DNA from: Crotophaga sulcirostris
Taxonomy: Eukaryota; Chordata; Aves; Cuculiformes; Crotophagidae
Direction: 5' to 3'
DNA: 64,000 bases
Assembly (NCBI GenBank): GCA_013397455.1
Contig: VYZB01000211.1
Coordinates: 143,468 to 207,467 of the forward strand
Part shown: positions 38,201-53,200 of the stretch, piece by piece
Layout of the letters: each line of letters begins with the position of its first letter
Position numbering within the stretch: position 1 is the first letter of the stretch
Notes under the pieces: model-generated
Database searches by the model: none
The model's input: the letters and a program-made list of their open reading frames with translations, nothing else
Told to the model about the DNA's origin: nothing
Position numbers and translations under genes: made by a program

Positions 38201-41200
38201 TTGTGCTCTCTTCAATGTCTACGAGTGTGTATCTTTGAGTCATAGTTTAAAGCAAAAATGAGAGCAAATTATTGCTGTTTTTTTATTTTATGTTTGTATT
38301 CAATATAGCTTGATTACTTGAAAGGACTTGTAGCCAGCATATTGCAGTATGAAACAATATCATGAAAAATACATGTCTTTTAATGCAAGGGTTGCACCGA
38401 CAGTTTGTCACAGGCAAAATCTGCAGAATCAACAAAGAGACTAAATAAACAAGTCAAAACTTGAATTATCTAATATAGCATTGTATATTTTTAACAATCT
38501 CTATTCTAATTTCATGCACATAAACGAGCACTGTAAATTTTTTGGTCCTGACTTCATAACACTTTGTTTCCAGGGCCAGCTGTAGCACTTTGTGATCTAT
38601 CCTTTCTAACGTCCATGACAAAACACACTATTATGCTATTGCTGTTTTTCCTAAGCTATTAGAGGCTGTATCACTTTTAAAAAATAAGGCTGACAAGAAT
38701 ATAATAGAAAAAAAGTGTTCCTTGTACCATTACTGATACACACATTGTGTTTCTCAACTAGGAAAACCAAAATGACATCACATTATCATTATATACGCTG
38801 CTGTCTCCCAGGATGTCCTTCAGGTGTTATGGAACCTTACAACGACCAAAATACTTCCTGTGAAGGGTTGAAAAGCTAAAGATTTCTTTTTAAAGCTAGC
38901 AGTCACTCTATAGAATAGATTTTCCTCTCTACAAGCCAGCTGGCAGTTCTCTGGAAGAATACTTATTATAGATATATGCTGACAGCAACTTTTAGCTATA
39001 GATGGAACAAGATGCTGGCTAAGTATTCCTTCTAAATGTGTTAATTTTAGTTCTACTTCCTTTATTCTTACTTTTCTAGTTAATTTATTTCTTTTCTTTT
39101 TTTTTCGTTCTTTCATAGGAACTTGAGATACTAATAGAGATGGGTCAAGTTCCAAATCAAATCCATGGGAAAGCTGAATACTTGAATTATACAAAGCCTA
39201 AATTGTTTTGTTATCATTCTTAATTATATCAATATAAAAATAACCACTGCTAGAAAACACTATTTGTAGAATTAAAATAGATTTGGCATAGTAATTGGAT
39301 GCTCATCTGGTTTACAATGAAGCATTTACATCAATATTGCAGACATATTAAGAATTTGTTTATCTTAAAATAAAGTACTATAAATATTTCCCATTTCTGA
39401 AGGACATAAAAATGTTTTGTCTTTTTTAACTCATCATACTGGCAAAGAGAGGAAGAACAAAAGCTAAAGTCTTTGGCCACTTTAAAATTAAACCATCAGA
39501 CCCTCAGCTAATTCAAATTAGTATAGCTTTATATCATGGCAAGGTTATATTTTTTCTTCTTTTTTTTTTTTTTTTTGTAATTGACGTAAGAGTACTAGAG
39601 CAATTGAATTGCAGTGATATTTTAGGAGGGTGGTTGCTGTCTTCACTCTTATCACTGTTCAAAGGGCTGCCTGCCTGGTAAAATCTAGCCATACATTTTT
39701 ATTTACATTTTAAGTCTAACTGCTTTTTGGCCTCTTGAATATATGAAGTGAATGTTGAACTCTCACTCTTTTTAACAGGACTTCTGACCACACAGATACC
39801 TTAAGATTATAAAAGACAGACTGTCATATATTACACCAAAATGCTGCTACTAACTAATACACTACTTTTGATCTAACACAGAATAATTGAGGTACGTCAG
39901 TCTATTAAATTTTTCTCATATGAAAATCCAGGTAGGCTGCCTTTATACAAAATTATGGCTATCAAGTATTTCCTCACTAAATCCCATAAAATTTTCCATC
40001 TATTACCCCGTACTAGGTTTGAAACTAACTATAATTAGTTGATAATAGTTGTAAATTGCTGTATCTTGCATCGCCTCTCTTTGACACTTTTTAATGCCTG
40101 GGATTCTGATCAGTCACAAAAGAAAATATAAAAGCAGAAGTTAATAACGTAACTGAACTTCTACTGTGCCTTTCATCCAAGATCCAGAATACTTTACTAA
40201 CATTAATTAAGTTTCACAACACCCTTGTGAGATACCAAAGCATCAGAGCTGCCATCAAGAAATCAGCAGATAAAGACTGCATAAAGATTTGGTTCTGGCT
40301 TAAGGCACTGGTTAAAAATGCACTGAAGCATGCAAAATGAGCTATTCCTTTACCATAAAGCACATAAGTAATCCAAACAAATCCTACCCCTTTCATTGTG
40401 AAATTGGTATTATCCACTTGATTCTTTTTTTGCTGCAAAATGTGAAACGAGCAAAGACTCCTTAGCATATACTTTTTTGTGACTGTGTCACATGCTACAT
40501 TTATCCTTTGCAATGAGACTATCTTGAAGTATAATTACAACCCCTGCTATAAAATGGATTTATTGTATGGAAGAAATTTTCCATAAAAAACACCCAATCT
40601 AAACCAAACCAAAAAAAAATACTTTTTCATATCCAGAAATAGAATTCAGCTTTTGAGGAATGTGACTGACTCTACTAGATTTGTTTGTAGGGGTCTATAC
40701 CAGGGTACTCTAGTTATGCTCCTTCCATAGACAAAGGAGAAACACAGACATCTACTTTATGAAGTGATGAACTGTATTGTAGGTGTTTCTCTCCGCTCCC
40801 CCTACACAGGGTCAAGGCTGACAAGCACATATGTCTACCTTGTAGACTTCCACGTTTTGTCAGGTTAACTCCAGTACATGTCTTGCTTGCAAGCAAAACT
40901 ACATTTAAATGGAGAAACATTTACTACCTGTCCATTACAAATGAGTAATGATATAGTGATACAGTTACAGTAACATAATGCAACTATAAAATTACAGAGT
41001 TCTCCTTCCTAGACCTCTGTGATACTTAATCTATTTCTTTTTCTACCTCTCAACTTCTGTCAACTTTCGTTCTTTCAGAGTTTTTTAAATGCTTCTTTAG
41101 ACTCTTGTTTTATGCCTCATGCCTCCCACGGTAGCATCCAATGGAAATAAATGTCACAAAGCTTCAGGATTAATGCAGAAGTCGTTATCTTTTCTACATT

Positions 41201-44200
41201 TGAGGGTTGTGCTTTATCCAACTTTCAGAACTGTACAGTATGGAAACATTACAAAATTACACAAAGTAGAAAAGAAATTGTCACTCATGGATACTTTTTT
41301 TTTGATCCAGAAGTGATACACTACTACCTATTTCCAACAATGGCAGTTACAAGTGGCTGAAATGCAGCTGCTTGTAGTGTGTTTACTGTCACAAGTGATG
41401 TCGGAACTCTGAGGTAAGCAAAAAGGAAAACACACAACAGATGAGATTCATCACTGTAACTTCAGACACCTGCACTGTAGATAGCTGCCTTTGAGCCAGT
41501 TTTGTGGACCCCCTTTATAATCAACGAAGTCACTTGGAAGGTATGATCAGTTTTCTTCAAAGGTAGAGGTGTGTCTATTACTCTTCATTGACTTTAACAG
41601 GAGTCCAAACAAATAGCTCAGACAAAGACATCTACCCCACAAATGGGTGAAGTGAAACATATTCCTCCCACTGATATCGTTTGGGTGTTTTATAGATAAT
41701 TACATTGCCTCAGCAGCTATTCCACAAGTTCCACAACTTCATAATACACAGCAATACACTACCAATATGGCATCAGCAAACTTCCACTATATCTTATCAG
41801 CTGAAATAAAATATAGGATAATGTAGCAAAGAATATATAACTCTATATACAGTCTTGATAGCTTAAACCTCCCATTTCTCAAATTCTTTTATAAAATGAG
41901 TGTTGTATCTTAAAGCACTCTTAAACAGCTCTTACTTTTTTATCTCTGCAGGGCTGGCTTCCCAAGGTATTGCATGTCTAAAATGAATTCAAACACATTA
42001 ACATGTTTATAAACTCCTTATGCAATGACTTAAGCATGTGCTGCAGGTGCATTGAAAATGAGTACAAATCCCATTTTGGTGTTTCATTGTGCAAATAAAG
42101 TTTCTTTGTATTCTAAATCCCCAATCTTTTCCCTATTTCAAGTATACTTTTATTATTTCAATAATATTGTACTTATCCTTGAAAAAAAAATCCCTCCATT
42201 TCAGAAATCTTACTATGCACAGTGTTAACATTCTGTATAGAAGCTATTTTATTTTAACCATACATTTCTTTTTCAACAGGCTCTATTTCCAATAATATTA
42301 AGTAGCTGATACATTACCTTTGGATTCTAGGTGGTCACCTTTTTAAGTAATAGCATTCACCTTTGTCCCCGAAAAACTAATCATTGTCCTCTAACACCTA
42401 CTTTTTTTATAGAAATAGCTTTCTGCGTACTCCACTTCTTTCCATCTCCCCACACTTCCATATTCAAATTTTGCACCAAAGTATATATATGTATATTCTA
42501 TATTGATTTTTTTTGCACTGCAAATTCTCATTCTGGATGCCTACCCATGTTGGAAACTGTCTATGATGTTAGTCTTGCTTTTTCTATATATAATACCTGT
42601 TCAATAAAAGCTGTTACTTATCATAGGTTGACAATAATAAAAATACCAAAATGTTTACCTTCTCATCCTTACTTGTAAAATTAAAGAAAAATAAATCGTC
42701 AATTAACATGAAATTGAAATAATTTAAAACCTCTTGAAAACTTTTGGCTGACTGAACAGGGTTTCTCAAATTTTAAATGTTGCTGTAGTCAAACTGACAC
42801 AGAATGTGCAATAATGTGTTTGTTTTTCAGATACTGTAGGTCTGAAGAGAATTTTTTTGTATACTTCAATTACAAAAACATTTAAAACATACAAACTTGT
42901 GCAATTTTTATTTTAATGAAGATGAGAAGTTCATTAACAAAGATAAATATTTCATTAGATGTTAAATAAAACAAAGAGATTTTTTGGCTTCTCTCAGCAC
43001 AAAATTCCTTTGAAAGATTAATTAATACATGCAAATTATGCAAATTAGACCCATGCAAATATTTTATGAAGACAATTAAGGGAACCATTAATTACTGCTT
43101 TTTTTGCTTCAGTGAGATTCATTCATTTAATTTTAATTTCACTTTAACTGTTTTGATGTATAATCTTGCAGCTAAGAACTTTATCTTTCCTAGTGGGTCA
43201 CTTAAACTTATAAATTTCATCAAGTGAGCAGCAACAGAAATCTGTAAAGATATTCTCTGGGCTATGTTTAGTATCAAGAGAAATTTTTGACACAATGCAC
43301 TCCTAGAAACTGCAAAACTGGAAGGGAATGTGAGCTCATTCTTGGACAAGGTTCAACTGCTGGAAAAGCAATTAATTTGCTTTGGCTGTGCTAATATAGG
43401 GGAATTAGAAAGTGTGACACAAGACAAATAGAAATAATTAGTTCTCCAAAATGATGTTCTCATTAATATGGTTTGAACAGTAGAAATAAAAAACATTATT
43501 GTGGCATGTCTGCATTCTGTCCCTCGCCACAGGAGGTATAAAAATGCAAGATACAGCATTTTTTCACCTTTGTAGTTTGTATGGTGATGTCATTTATTTT
43601 TATTTTGTATTGTAGGTTTTAAGAAAAGCAAATTGTGTACCTGATACTGTTATCTAAAAGCTACTGCATTTGCATGAAGCATGAGGAATTCCAGGGTTTC
43701 TAGACTGTTTTCTTCCTGTGAAAATATGGAGCTATAAATATAACTGACTAGGCTTTTCACAACAATACACTCAAGATCCTAAATTGAAACTGTGATTTCA
43801 GTGTTGTTTATTTAAATCATATTTTATGGTATGCAATACACACAGTATAATATGCTTATTCTGTAGTTTATGCTATTATAGCAAAAGATTGCTCTAACAA
43901 AGGAGTTTATGACATCTTCTCTAAATCTGGTAACATAAAATAACTTTTCTTTTTCCATAATGTGGACACATATGCATGCAATTGATAAAGTATACAGAGG
44001 CAGATTTTAAGTCGTTCTTATTCTTAACACCTATACAAGTACAAACGAGGTTTTATACAAGCACCGAAAATCACTAGCTGGTACTCTTCATAAAAACAGG
44101 TCACTAGAAGGCTGTTTAAGACATTTGCTCACTTATACTCTAAATTTCTTAGCTTGTTGCAAAATTAAAAGTAATGTAACTTTATGTGTCCCCCTCAAAA

Positions 44201-47200
44201 TATTAAGGGTTTGGGATTTTTTTCCCCCTGTAGGTAATATGCATTCCAGTTGTTTACCAGCTTCTAAGTGAAGGCATCTTCCATTTAAATTTTTGCTGTG
44301 TACGTCCTATTCATTTGGAATCTTATATTAAAAAGTGCTGTGATTTTAATTTGTTTCTGCTTTCAGTTAGGTGGTAAATCTATAGCATCTGACAGAAACT
44401 GAGATTTTCTCTTTGAATGTAAGGGGAGAGAAAATGCGGGCAGGTCTAGCTTGAAGGTTTTTGATAGATGATTGCTACCATTAAGAAAACTCTCAAGTGC
44501 AATTAGCATAGAGGTTTAGCAAAAATATCCAAGAAAATTTCCAGAACTCACACTGTACAAATTCTGTATAAACAGAATCCTGTCTTCAGGAAAACTGTCG
44601 ATATGAGAAAATGTAACGAAGGACTTTAAGTTAAAACCTACCAAACTTTCCTGTTTTTTGAATAATATTTTATTCTTGAAGAAAATGGATACAATCATTT
44701 ATGTTTCTAATTTGGTAAGAATGTGTCAGTGATTTCTTTCTAGCCAATTCAACAAGTAGAAAAGTATAGCACATGTTGAGCCCGGAGTTCAATGCAGTTT
44801 AGGGGTTAGGAAGCTGGTAGAACCTACATAAATTAAATTATCCATTTCCCGTTGTTTTCCTCTAACTTCAAACTTTTACATGTCATTATGAAAGGTATTT
44901 TAACCAAACTGGTTATGTTTATGCAGAAGTAACAGAATCTAGAGTTTATGTCAGGTCTTTTTTTACAAAAGCTGAACACACGGGGTCAACTTGATATGTG
45001 AGGAGTAATCATATCAAATCAAGGAATAATCAAATAATGCTAGGCATCATATGTTGTATTTTCAAAGCTGTGTCTAATGAAAAAAAGACTTCAAATGACA
45101 CACACCAGGTGGACTTTGTCATTAGTCTGATATTTCACAGAGGTTAGCCACCAGCCTGAGCAAGTGCAGAGCAAGCACAGATGACGTGTTACATGTATTC
45201 TGGTAGCAAGAAGTTTTGGGACATAAATCCTACCACTGATATTCAAGTGGGTAAATTCCATCTAGTTTTCCATATGTCTACAATGAGAGAGCATGAAGGA
45301 ACAAACAAAAGGGAGGGCAAAAACATGAAGGGTAGAATGAAAATTTTAGCTCTTGCAAGATTTAAGTTCTGATCCACTGAAGATTTCTGACATATCTATC
45401 ATTAACTCCTTAGCCACTCTATGATATAAAGATAATTGCTTTGTTCTGCATCACAGTATTTCCTGATGTCAAGATTAAATCCATTAAAGATTGCAAAGTT
45501 TTTCAGATATTACAATGATAACATTTCTACTAGCTTTCCAGTTACTCCTGACATAGCTCAAAACAATTTACCTGACACAGACTACAAGACTGCAAACTGG
45601 AATCAGTAAAATAAATAAATAAATGAATGAAAAAATATATATCTGTTTTCTTAAACTTACATTCTCGTAGAATCATTATATCAGCTGAACTATCCTCTGA
45701 AATAGCAGCAACTTAAGACACTATTTTTGGATTAGCTAATTTTGGTAGATTTATGAAATTAATGTTTTCTCATGAATAATCTGTCAAACAGTTTCTCAGA
45801 ACTATTATGCACAAACATACTTTCATTTAGCTTGATGCCTGATTTTGTTTTCTGTTTTGATATACATATTTACACTAGCAATTGAAAAGAATGATAACTC
45901 TTCATAAAAAATCCTGTTGAATGTCTGCTAAAGACCAACTTCACTTCTTCAGCTATTTCTTCATATGGTTATTCTTACAAGCTTCATGGTGAAATTGAAT
46001 TTCAAAACAAAACAAAACAGAAAAAAAGGAAGCAGCCATGGAAGGATTTTAATACTAAACATAGAGACAGAAGGCAAAGATTTTCCAGAGAAAAGAAAAA
46101 GTACAAGAATACTCCAACGTGTATCAACAAAATTCTGGGCTGGCACGTCTGGGGGCAGCTGTCTGCTTGGCCACAGGGCTGCTATCTGAGTCAAATACGG
46201 TGAAAAATAGGAGATCTTTTTGAAAGTCAGTGAGTTTGAGTTTCTTAAAAAAGAAAACAAAAAAATCCCCACAACTCTTTTCTACACCTCACATTTTCAC
46301 ATCTCAGTCAAAAACTATGTAAAATACAAGCTAGTCCACAGATAAGAGGAGGGCAAGATCTAGAGAAATTACCCCATGAATTTTTGTTTCCGCTAAAAAT
46401 GCTAGAAGAGTGGTACAGTCTTCTCTTTGGAATTAATGTAGTAATAAATATTTTTTCATTCAAAATATACCATAAGCTATAATTTTCCATTTAATATAAC
46501 CCAAGTCAAGAATGTAATATGTTAAAAAATGTTCGAGATGAGCAAAAAGGGCTTGATTCAATAGCAGGCATATTTTGAGTCAGCTTTCCGTATCCTGCAT
46601 GGCTGCCAGCTGCTGCTCCAGAAAGGCTTATATCTTCCATAGGCACAATTAACCCTGTGCAGATGCCCTAGAGCATCTCAAATGGCACTAATCATCCACT
46701 TCTGGAGAACCAAATCACTTTTTAGATAGTGTAATAATTAATCTTAAGATATATCTTAACTTCCCTCTGAAAATCTCTTCTCAGAGTTTCAGACATGCAA
46801 GGATGAGATGGGAAATTGATGACGACCTTCCTTCATAGATTAGCTTATACTGGCTTGCTAAGAAATATCTTTTTTGGTGGCTGACAGTCAAAAGGGGCCG
46901 CTGAACAGGATGTCTTCTGCTCATATATTTAATATTTTAAATTTGATTGAACTTGAATTTCAAAATTTGAAATCTAATCTGGATGTGATGCTTCTTTTTA
47001 CGTACCGAAGCTGAGGTAACTTTCAGGTAGGAGACACACATCTCCTTGTTTAATAGACTTGCTCTTGTGTGTGCTAGGTGGATAAAGTAACTTACCAGGT
47101 ACTAGTTTGTACTAGTAGTTCTCTAAAGCACAGTACTTCTAAAAGAACTGAAAATTATTCCTGTTATTTCGATATGAGTTGTATCCCTCATGCTTCACAT

Positions 47201-50200
47201 GACAAGTCACAATAAGGGAAGTGCAACCATCGGAAAAATCTCAACCATTAAATATTTTGAAGTTTTAATGATTTCATAGAAGAATGCAATGCTAATATTG
47301 ACAGATGGAGTTCCTTTATAAGGAGATGATACACAAACATCAGGCATCTTTTAATCTCTATAGTAGTTTAAAAAACAAATGCCAAGAAACAATCTTCTTT
47401 ATGACAGACATTACAGCTGACATGATGCCACTTTCCAGCACTTGTCTAAGAAGTAGTAGATGTGACTGAGAGAAAAAAAAAGGCAGAGAAAAAGGGACTC
47501 TACACAGTGTAGAGGCAAACACTGATAAACAACTTAGAGTCAGCAGATCTAGCTTCCCAACCAACTGAAAGAGGCATAGGATTATAGTTCAGTTGTGAAT
47601 GAACTAGCAATTCACTTTGTTTATGTCTGTTTCATGATAGGCTATTGAAACACTGTTTCACTAAAAGGATGTTGTTGCTTTAATAATTTTTTCATCTTGG
47701 TTTAAAAAATAGTCTTTTAGTTATTTCTCCAGAAGGAAAAAAAAGGGATTTGTTTTTCAGCTGATTAGGCTATACTAGAACTGTGTGTTTTACCAGACTG
47801 TTCAGGTTTCAGTCACCTTCTGAGGGAGAAGACGAAGAGGATGGAGAACTTATGGGAAACATAAATAGGCAGGATGATGGCTTGTAGTGTCCATCTTTCC
47901 CAGGTAGCAAAATGACTGGGGTGACCTCAGAGGTCTGTTACGTAAGAGTTTGTCCATCCTATTCTTGCCTCTTTGAATGATATGAACACAGATGAGGGAG
48001 GGAGGAAGAGATGAACAAAAATGAAGCAAGTCAAAACAATTCTACATAAAATCTTAATAGCCTCTTTGGTGCAGAATGTGTTTTATTTAATATTCTTATT
48101 GTCCTTAACTTTTCCCCTTGACTCTGTTCATGCTTAGTCATTAATTTTACACATAGTTCCTTTAAAAGTGCACTAAAGTACCACATTGGAAGAAAGCCTC
48201 TGATTGATTAATCATTTATCTCAGTAGAAAAGCCATGAACATATTTGATTTCCAGCAGCTTAGTATATATACAGCTATAAAATCAGATGTAAATTGCAAT
48301 AGATAGAAATTTCAAAGCTAATGTTAAGAAGTTTATGTAAAAGTTGAAATGTTAAATGAGGGCTCTATAAGAATACTTTGCAACGTATATGTAACTGCTT
48401 ATTAACTCTATGCCCTTCCTTTGCTTTTTGGGTGATAGATAACAGGATTATGCACCTTAAATTTTAAAGGTGTAGCTAACAATGACCTATGAACACTATG
48501 AAACAATCGTCTATTTATAAGTTACTGCCTGCAATCAATACCTCCTTCTGTTTAAGTTAATCAATGTTGTCTTTAATTGATTAGCTTGAGTTGAAAACAT
48601 GCCAAAGTGCTGGACTCCCGGGCAGGGGAATAAGGAACATACTTGTTACTGTTTGGTTTCCATGCATTGTAAGATAATGTCAGTATTTATTAATAGACAA
48701 GGAAATATGAAGCAAAATAAACCTTTATTGTATGTTTCCTCACTGAATATTCAAATTTCAACAGTAAAAAACAGACAAACTAGCAAGAGTTGTCATAAAT
48801 ACCTAATGTACATCTAGGTTTAAAATCTGAAGTATATTGAACTGTCTGCCAAGCCAAAAAAATCAGTAAAATACATGTCTTTAAAACTTCTGAGCTGGTA
48901 AAACTTGTAAAGATTATTCTTCTTAAGGGAAATAAAATAAAATACTTAAATTGGTGTACAGGGAAGGAGACCAGCTCTTTCTAAAATGTATAAAAACTAG
49001 CGAACCTATTTTCAGAGATACACCTGCAACAGTAATGAAATTCAAGGTAGTGCGCACAGATTAATGTTGTTATTTATTATTATGTATATAATTTCATTGA
49101 AGTGCACAGCACTGTACAGATGAATAATAAGTGCACGACCCTGACATTAATGCAAGGCGTTACACACTGCAGTCAAAAAGCAGCTGAAGTTTAAGGCAGT
49201 AATCAGGAGGAAAATGAAGCATTATAAGTATGTGTTACTGCAAATAGGAACAATGTTTAACCAGCAAATATCTTAGGAAGACTGAACAAAAATAAAATAG
49301 AATCAGGTGGACTAACAAAATGGAGTTGGTAAAGCAGCTTTACTAAATGCTACTGAGGGTAAGACCTTCAACATATAATACAGTTTCCCTCCTTCAACAC
49401 CACCACTAGGTCTGAAATAAATATTTTTTTTTTTTCAGTATAAGAAAGTCAAAATAGAAAAGCAATGCAGAAAACACACTATCCTTCATCTTCTAAAATT
49501 GACCAGTGCATGTATATACGTTCTCACCAATGCATCAATATGTTTGACAAACTCTGGAATACAGAGAAGGATTAATAATGTGACAGCAGACATTACTCCC
49601 TGGTGGGTGCCTACAACAGCTTTGCTCCATTGTCTTGTTTTTTTCACACTTTTTTGGTAGCTTAGATTACTACTTTGACCTAGAGGTCCTAGAACAACCC
49701 TAAGGAGGGCAGTCACATTACAGATACGGTCCTGTCTTATGTCTGCAGTTAACCAAAACTGTAGAGACTGAAACCAGTTGCCTTACAGAACATCAGAAAT
49801 CTTAGGAATGGAAAACTTAAGGAAGAAACCTGACGATCACAGAATCACAAAAGTTGGGAAAGATCTCTAAGATCATCAAGTCCCACTATCAATAATCAGA
49901 CAGGTAAAAAGAAAAACACAAAATCTTATCTGTCAGATTGCTGAAAGTCACACTCTCACAAGAAATGGTATTTCACAAATATTGGACCTGCTTACTATTT
50001 GTTGACTCCTACACTGAAAAAAGACTTTTTCTGACAAAATAAATGGAAATTATTAGTTTTTTTAAAAAAAAAAAAAAATCTGGTCTAATGGAATAACAGG
50101 CTAAGTTGTCTAAAAATCACAGAAAAGTTCATCTCCAAATAAAACTCCAGTCCACTGTATTATCATTACATCTTCACAGAACCTATTTATATTTCTATGG

Positions 50201-53200
50201 GTCTAGAATAGTCAGCTGTTTGTTTCCATAAACAGCCTAGCTAAGTAGCAGATGTTTCCTTGGGCAGTTATTCAATATATCTAGAAAAAAAAATCCCTTT
50301 GCCTTCCAGGCTTCTGACAGCTTTGTTTCCAGCTCCTGACTTCTTTTCCCTGCTGAAATGTTCAACCTTTCTAGCAAGCCTGCACAACAGGTGGACCGTG
50401 GGTCTCTTGCAGCTTGAAAAACCATTTGTTTGGCCCATCAGCTGCTGAGAAGCATCATGTACTGTTTGATTTGCCCAGCTGCCAAGAGGCAGCAACAAGA
50501 TGTCCAGCAGAAAATGCAGATCTCCTAGCTTGTCATTGCATGTATCTCCTAGTCAAGCCACCTGGTCAACCAGCAGACAGATAGCTCCAGATCCTACACA
50601 CACACACACATTGCTTCGCAGGTCAGAGAAATGGCATGATAAGAAAGGTTTGGGATATTCAGAAGTAATATTTGGCAGAGGGGGAGGTTGATACAGAGGT
50701 GGAAGGAAAAGGGGAAAGTGTTGAAATGGGTTGGCAGAGAAGAAGGAATGTCACATGAGAAAGTGAAAATGTATTCTCATTCTGAAAATGACTTGACAAA
50801 CCATTTGAAAATCCTGGCTCTATACTAACCCCAAGAACCTTTCTACTAGAAGTCCCATGCAATAATAAATGAGTAACAACAAATCCATAATACATACTAA
50901 GCGGCAATAAAAATGGAATATCTGATGAATAAGTGTCAACTGAATCACAATGCAAAATTTACAAGTTGATACATATGTATATTTAACATTTCTAAGATAT
51001 TTTAATGAGAAAAAAGCAATAAAAAACTTGTTAAAAAGTATAAAGAATCAGGTACTTTTCTTTTCTTGGGTTTAATCAATTAATACTGTAGAGAATATAG
51101 GACCATTGGTTTACATGGCATTATACAGTTGGATGACCTCGTCTCTGAGGAGCTATGGGAGCAAATGGAATTGCTTTTGATTAAGAGGAAGGGCAACACA
51201 GAAAGGAACAGACAGAAACTCAAAGACAGGAGACAGAAGCCCTAGCAGAAAGATGCAATTATTGAAGGGATTCTACAGAAGTATAATGGGCAAACAAAAT
51301 GGACTTGATGTTGGTCATCACAGCTAATATCGGGGGCAAAATAAATAAAGGAAAGACTAAAGAAAAGACATTTTATTTAAATGTGCAGCAAAGAGAACAG
51401 ATGTCCCCAGAAAAGAAATACATGTTCTGTCATTTGAGGATATTGAAAACTATTTTTAAAAAGTCATTAGTTGATTTGAGAGTAGTCTTGCACTGGAAAA
51501 TCTTTCTATGATTAGCAATAATCTCTACGTCTACAAACATAAACTCATATAAAACTTAGGAATCAGAGAAATTAGGACAAGAAGTCTGATGCAGTTGGAA
51601 TTGGAAATAAAGACAGAAAATGGGACTAGGGGAGTGACTGAGACTTGTTAAACACATAGGTAGAAACACAGAAACCAGAAAATGGGAGATGCTGTGAAAA
51701 GGAGCTAGTAATAGAAATGGTTTGCTGACAGTACCTGAGACTGAAGTTGAGGAAGAGAGTAATTTAGTCTGAGTGGACAACAACAGGATCCAGTGGGGAA
51801 CAGAACAGAGACAGGGCAAGACATTCAGATAAAGTAATTTGAAGTCTCTTAAAGGGAGAAATCTTGACAAGTTATTAGATATGCGGCATACAGATAAGAA
51901 TATTATGAGTCAATACCTGGAGATGTCTGGATCTTGACAAAGATATTAGGTATAAGAAGTTACAATTAGAGGCTGGAATTATGACTGGATATAAATACAA
52001 ACTTGTAGTGAAAGGTGGAACAAAAAAGAGTCAAGAGAGAAATTATAAAATTTGGAAATGGATATTAGGACTGATACAAAGGTCAGAGATGAGGAAGAAA
52101 CAAGAAGAAGAAAGCTTGATGGCGATACTGTTAAAAGCGATACAGCTTGCAAGGAAAAGGAAAGGAAGATTGTGTGCCTAAGAGCATGAAATGTAGCCCA
52201 AGATTGTCTTTATCTCAACAAGTATCTTTAAAACCCCCATGGCAAAATGATCATTCCTTAGGCCACACTGCTTATAATAATGCATGATTACAGTTTATCA
52301 GTTACTTTGTTTGCTTTATCACTGCGAATCTAAAGAATCAAATCCATAAGGTTGTCAGATGTCTACTCACAGTGAAACTTCTGACTTTGTAGTTTACTTG
52401 TTGAAAAGAAAACCCTAGGAAATGGTTACCTAGGACATTATTCAAATGGTGAAGTCAAACACTCAACTGTAAGGAAATGCCAAAATTAATGTTTAACATA
52501 CAAAAGAAACTGAGATAATCATTCACACCTCTTCTGTAAAGTATGACATCTAATGATGAAAGTATTATATATAAACCAGGTGTTACATAAAGCATGAGAA
52601 CACACACTGAGCACTGAAGATAAAGAAAATATTGGATAGATATCCATTTATTCAACTACATCCTTGTCCCCTGCACTGAATGAGAGTACTGTGAAAAATA
52701 CAGTATCTAATCATATAATTAAAGATTATATCATGTTGCATACACAAAGGTGGTTGAACAAAGGTGTGTAAGACAACCTTAATTCTACCATTTCCTAATT
52801 TTGGAATGCCTGACTTTAAAGCTTTGATAATGGCCTTTTCCAATAAAATTTTTGATCTCATAAGAAATATCATCATACATTTCCACATGCTTTTGTCCAA
52901 GATTTATATATCAAAAAAGGAATTGTGCGCATAGAACCATCAAAAGCTCCTTTTCAACGAGGAAGTCCTTCAGATAGCTATCTTTCAAATACAAATACAG
53001 CAAGAAAGAATCAAGCTGAGATTATTACACTGATTTTGCTTGTTGAAAAACAGATTTAACAAGATTCAAACCAACACAGAAAACAATTTAGGTTAGGTTT
53101 TCAGGCAAAAGAAGCTCTATCTAAACAACTTTTATTAATGTGTAGGGCAGCTTCCCTCTAGTATGTGGGCAGCAAAATGCACACAGAGTTCTTGGTATGG

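Noticed and set aside
38001..38261. Overlapping 80-83-codon frames on both strands
   Set aside because: Opposite-strand frames through the same AT-rich DNA, without domains or splice context.
39549..39576. T17 run as the poly(A) tail of a minus-strand retrocopy
   Set aside because: The sequence on the gene-strand upstream side shows no AATAAA and no recognisable coding body.
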